This document shows positions 4,912-6,870 of a stretch of 6,870 nt of DNA, piece after piece. The position numbers were made by a program, and so were the translations under genes. The notes beneath the pieces are model-generated. The model searched no databases, was not told where the DNA came from, and was given only the letters and a program-made list of their open reading frames with translations. Source of the DNA: a bacterium (GTDB lineage Bacteria; Bacteroidota; Ignavibacteria; Kapaibacteriales; Kapaibacteriaceae); contig JAGVJW010000285.1 of assembly GCA_020050895.1 (NCBI GenBank), positions 1 through 6,870 on the forward strand, given 5' to 3'. Each line of letters opens with the position of its first letter. Position 1 is the first letter of the stretch.

Positions 4912-6870
4912 TCACTCTGGATCTCGATAATGGTGTTCTACCATTCGAATTTCACTTTCTGAGAGACCATAGATCTCGTAGACAAGCCGATCGATTTGGT
5001 CATCTATCAAATCGATCTGGCGCTTGAGCGAAGTTGCTTGTTGTGGGGTACGAAGGAGGTTTAGTTGTTCATTCAAAGCCAACATTTTACCAACGAGGGA
5101 TTCAAGCTTTTCGTGAAGCGATACGTCACGCTTAGCACTGAAATCAAACTTTCGAATTGGCAAGAGCTTAATATCCTGAGGATTGAGTTTGGGAAACACT
5201 TCTTTCCCAAAGTTTGGCAACAAAAGTTCACCGTACCAGCTTAAAAGTCGAGAGTTTGCAATGCCAAGAATGCAGAATAGGGAGAGAGCACATTTCTCGC
5301 TTTTTAAGAACGGGGTAATACTATGACCATAATATGCTGTCTCATTTGTATACGTGACCTGAATTCGTCTTCCACGGCCGGGCACCTCTCTAAACAATAA
5401 TCGTTCGCCTTTAAAAAACCGCGGTTCACGGGGTGCACCTAACCAAGGTCCATAACTAAGCCACTCCCCACTCCATCCAATTTGATAACGATTTACATCC
5501 TTACCCTCTAGCCACTTGCCGAAGGTTTTGTCCTTACGCGTCATTGCATGGTAGCCGCGTTTTTTGATAAGATTAGGTGTTTGTCCTCGGTACTTATCGT
5601 ATGCAGTAACTCCCTGTATCGCTTCACCTAGTTCACCAAGCGTCGAACTGCAACCTGATATCTTGGAAATCAGGTTTGCTGCGGCAGGAGGCACTTTGAA
5701 ATCTAGCACGAGTTGTGGTGTCTGCTTCCACTTAGCAACATTAATTTTCCAACTCCCTTTGCTAGTAATGATTTCTATTGAGGAATGCTTAGTGGACTTA
5801 CTCACAACGCAAACACAGGTACTGACTACTGCCGCACTGAATACACCATCCCCGTAGAACTTGAGGCTCTCCAAAGAGGCTTTGAGTGATAAATATTTTC
5901 TGAGAGGAGCGCTGGATTCTAATCGGGTCCATAACTCAGGCGTTATGAAGGACATCCTTCCTTGCTCGTTTAGTAAACCTATTGCTCGCTCCATAAAGAA
6001 CACATAAGTATCATACTTATAATTCTGCGTTTGATAGTGTCGCTTAAGGTATGCCTTTTCTGCATCCGACACTGTCGCACCATACGGAGGATTACCTATG
6101 ACGGCATCAAAGCCTCCATTCTTAAAAACGGTTGGAAACGATTTTCGCCAATCAAACACATTGATTTTCAATGCCGTTTCATCATCAAGGGATAACTGCT
6201 CATCGTAAAAATCTGGCGCTACGATTGAATTGCCACACTGGATATTCCGGTCGATATCGGGCAACACTCGTTCCCGAAACATCTTCATTTGGTTTGTTAA
6301 GTATTCGCCAGACTCCCCCTCTAATACCTTGAGTAGCAACGAGAGTTTGGTTACCTCAACTGCTTGAGCGTCAACGTCAACTCCATAAATATGCTCAAGG
6401 AGAATTCGCTTTTTTTCCGTAGTTGTCAATCTCCACTCACCCTTTACGTTTCCAGGCCGGATACAAGCCTTACTACCCTTGCTATACAAATCCGAGCCTT
6501 CTGATATGTACGCGGAGAGATACCAATCGAGTAGATACTGATATGCACCAATAAGGAAGGAACCCGAACCACACGCTGGATCAACAATTCTCAGACCGTT
6601 TGCTTGCTTGGCTGTTCTCTTTCTCAATAGCACACCAACTGTTTGCTCGACAATGTAATTCACAATGTATGCAGGTGTATAGAATACGCCGCCAGCCTTT
6701 TTTACTTCGGGCTTATCTTCAACGACCGCATGGTGGCTCGCTGTTAGCCTGATCACTTTGCCAAGAAACTGTTCGTACACGCTCCCTAAGATGTCAGAGC
6801 TGAAGACGGAAAACTCATATGGACTATCAGGATAGTAGAGGTTCTTACAAATCTCCCTAAGTGGTTTATC
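4912..6870 (-). CDS. Eco57I/type IIG-like N6-adenine DNA methyltransferase with specificity domain (5' end outside window)
   Basis: The frame is open to the window edge (DKPLREICKNLYYPDSPYEF...ILGSVYEQFLGKVI), so 652 C-terminal residues are visible. The GTG at 6778-6780 is an internal valine, not the start. Motif X-like GGVFYTPAYIVNYIV (about 60-74) precedes the SAM-binding motif DPACGSGSF (97-105), an acidic YGVDVD (162-167) and the catalytic NPPY (260-263). That order defines gamma-class N6-adenine methyltransferases. About 410-575 resembles a TaqI-like target-recognition domain. The tail (584-635) is a helical or coiled-coil segment ending DRLVYEIYGLSESEIRMVE, typical of this family. The enzyme should methylate adenine at a specific site. 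Whether an N-terminal nuclease domain makes it a type IIG restriction enzyme cannot be seen; full family members are usually about 1000 residues or more. It could also be the methylase of a multi-gene defence locus. Confidence 0.93.
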   Translation of the reverse strand, partial: DKPLREICKNLYYPDSPYEFSVFSSDILGSVYEQFLGKVIRLTASHHAVVEDKPEVKKAGGVFYTPAYIVNYIVEQTVGVLLRKRTAKQANGLRIVDPACGSGSFLIGAYQYLLDWYLSAYISEGSDLYSKGSKACIRPGNVKGEWRLTTTEKKRILLEHIYGVDVDAQAVEVTKLSLLLKVLEGESGEYLTNQMKMFRERVLPDIDRNIQCGNSIVAPDFYDEQLSLDDETALKINVFDWRKSFPTVFKNGGFDAVIGNPPYGATVSDAEKAYLKRHYQTQNYKYDTYVFFMERAIGLLNEQGRMSFITPELWTRLESSAPLRKYLSLKASLESLKFYGDGVFSAAVVSTCVCVVSKSTKHSSIEIITSKGSWKINVAKWKQTPQLVLDFKVPPAAANLISKISGCSSTLGELGEAIQGVTAYDKYRGQTPNLIKKRGYHAMTRKDKTFGKWLEGKDVNRYQIGWSGEWLSYGPWLGAPREPRFFKGERLLFREVPGRGRRIQVTYTNETAYYGHSITPFLKSEKCALSLFCILGIANSRLLSWYGELLLPNFGKEVFPKLNPQDIKLLPIRKFDFSAKRDVSLHEKLESLVGKMLALNEQLNLLRTPQQATSLKRQIDLIDDQIDRLVYEIYGLSESEIRMVEHHYRDPE

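Noticed and set aside
6778..6780. GTG as the start of the methyltransferase gene
   Set aside because: The frame is open and family-like upstream to the window edge (PYEFSVFSSDILGSVYEQFLG), so this is an internal valine.

Overview
The window is an accessory island in what is probably a proteobacterium. The assignment rests only on transposase resemblance (IS3- and IS30-type enzymes of proteobacterial style) and moderate GC, so it is weak. It has two halves. Positions 1-3546 are insertion-sequence debris and short tandem repeats with no intact gene that I can defend. Positions 3547-6870 carry two minus-strand genes in series that look like part of a DNA-modification/defence locus.

The left part is a mosaic of at least four mobile-element pieces. 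These are (i) the end of an IS3-family transposase (OrfB) with its terminal repeat (1-180); (ii) a minus-strand, frameshifted C-terminal piece of a different IS3-type OrfB (277-467); (iii) a plus-strand IS3-type OrfA remnant with two in-frame stops (about 468-797); and (iv) a full-length but dead IS30-family element (about 798-2021). The IS30 transposase reads from 1955 down to 801. It has a 1-nt-equivalent frameshift near its start, a 4-bp duplication in the middle and a nonsense codon near the end, yet all three DDE catalytic residues remain.

The middle part (2022-3546) is gene-poor and holds three unrelated short-period arrays: 24 bp x about 10.7 (2028-2283), 23 bp x 4 (2590-2681) and degenerate 20 bp x 4 (3391-3470). 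One reading is that they are amplified transposase-binding ends of lost elements (IS21-type elements carry multiple end repeats). This is a hypothesis, not an identification.

On the right, transcription runs right to left. The upstream gene (4912-6870, continuing beyond the window) is a gamma-type N6-adenine methyltransferase with a C-terminal target-recognition domain, in the style of Eco57I/type IIG restriction-modification enzymes. Ninety bases downstream, with a good ribosome binding site, lies a 424-residue protein (3547-4821) that I do not recognise by name. Its C-terminal half is helical and carries an R-x4-H motif (R312, H317) in a context typical of HEPN domains, many of which are RNases in defence and toxin systems. 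The arrangement suggests a modification enzyme paired with a possible HEPN effector or regulator. It is the most interesting candidate system here, but the function is inferred, and the first part of the methyltransferase gene and whatever precedes it lie outside the window.
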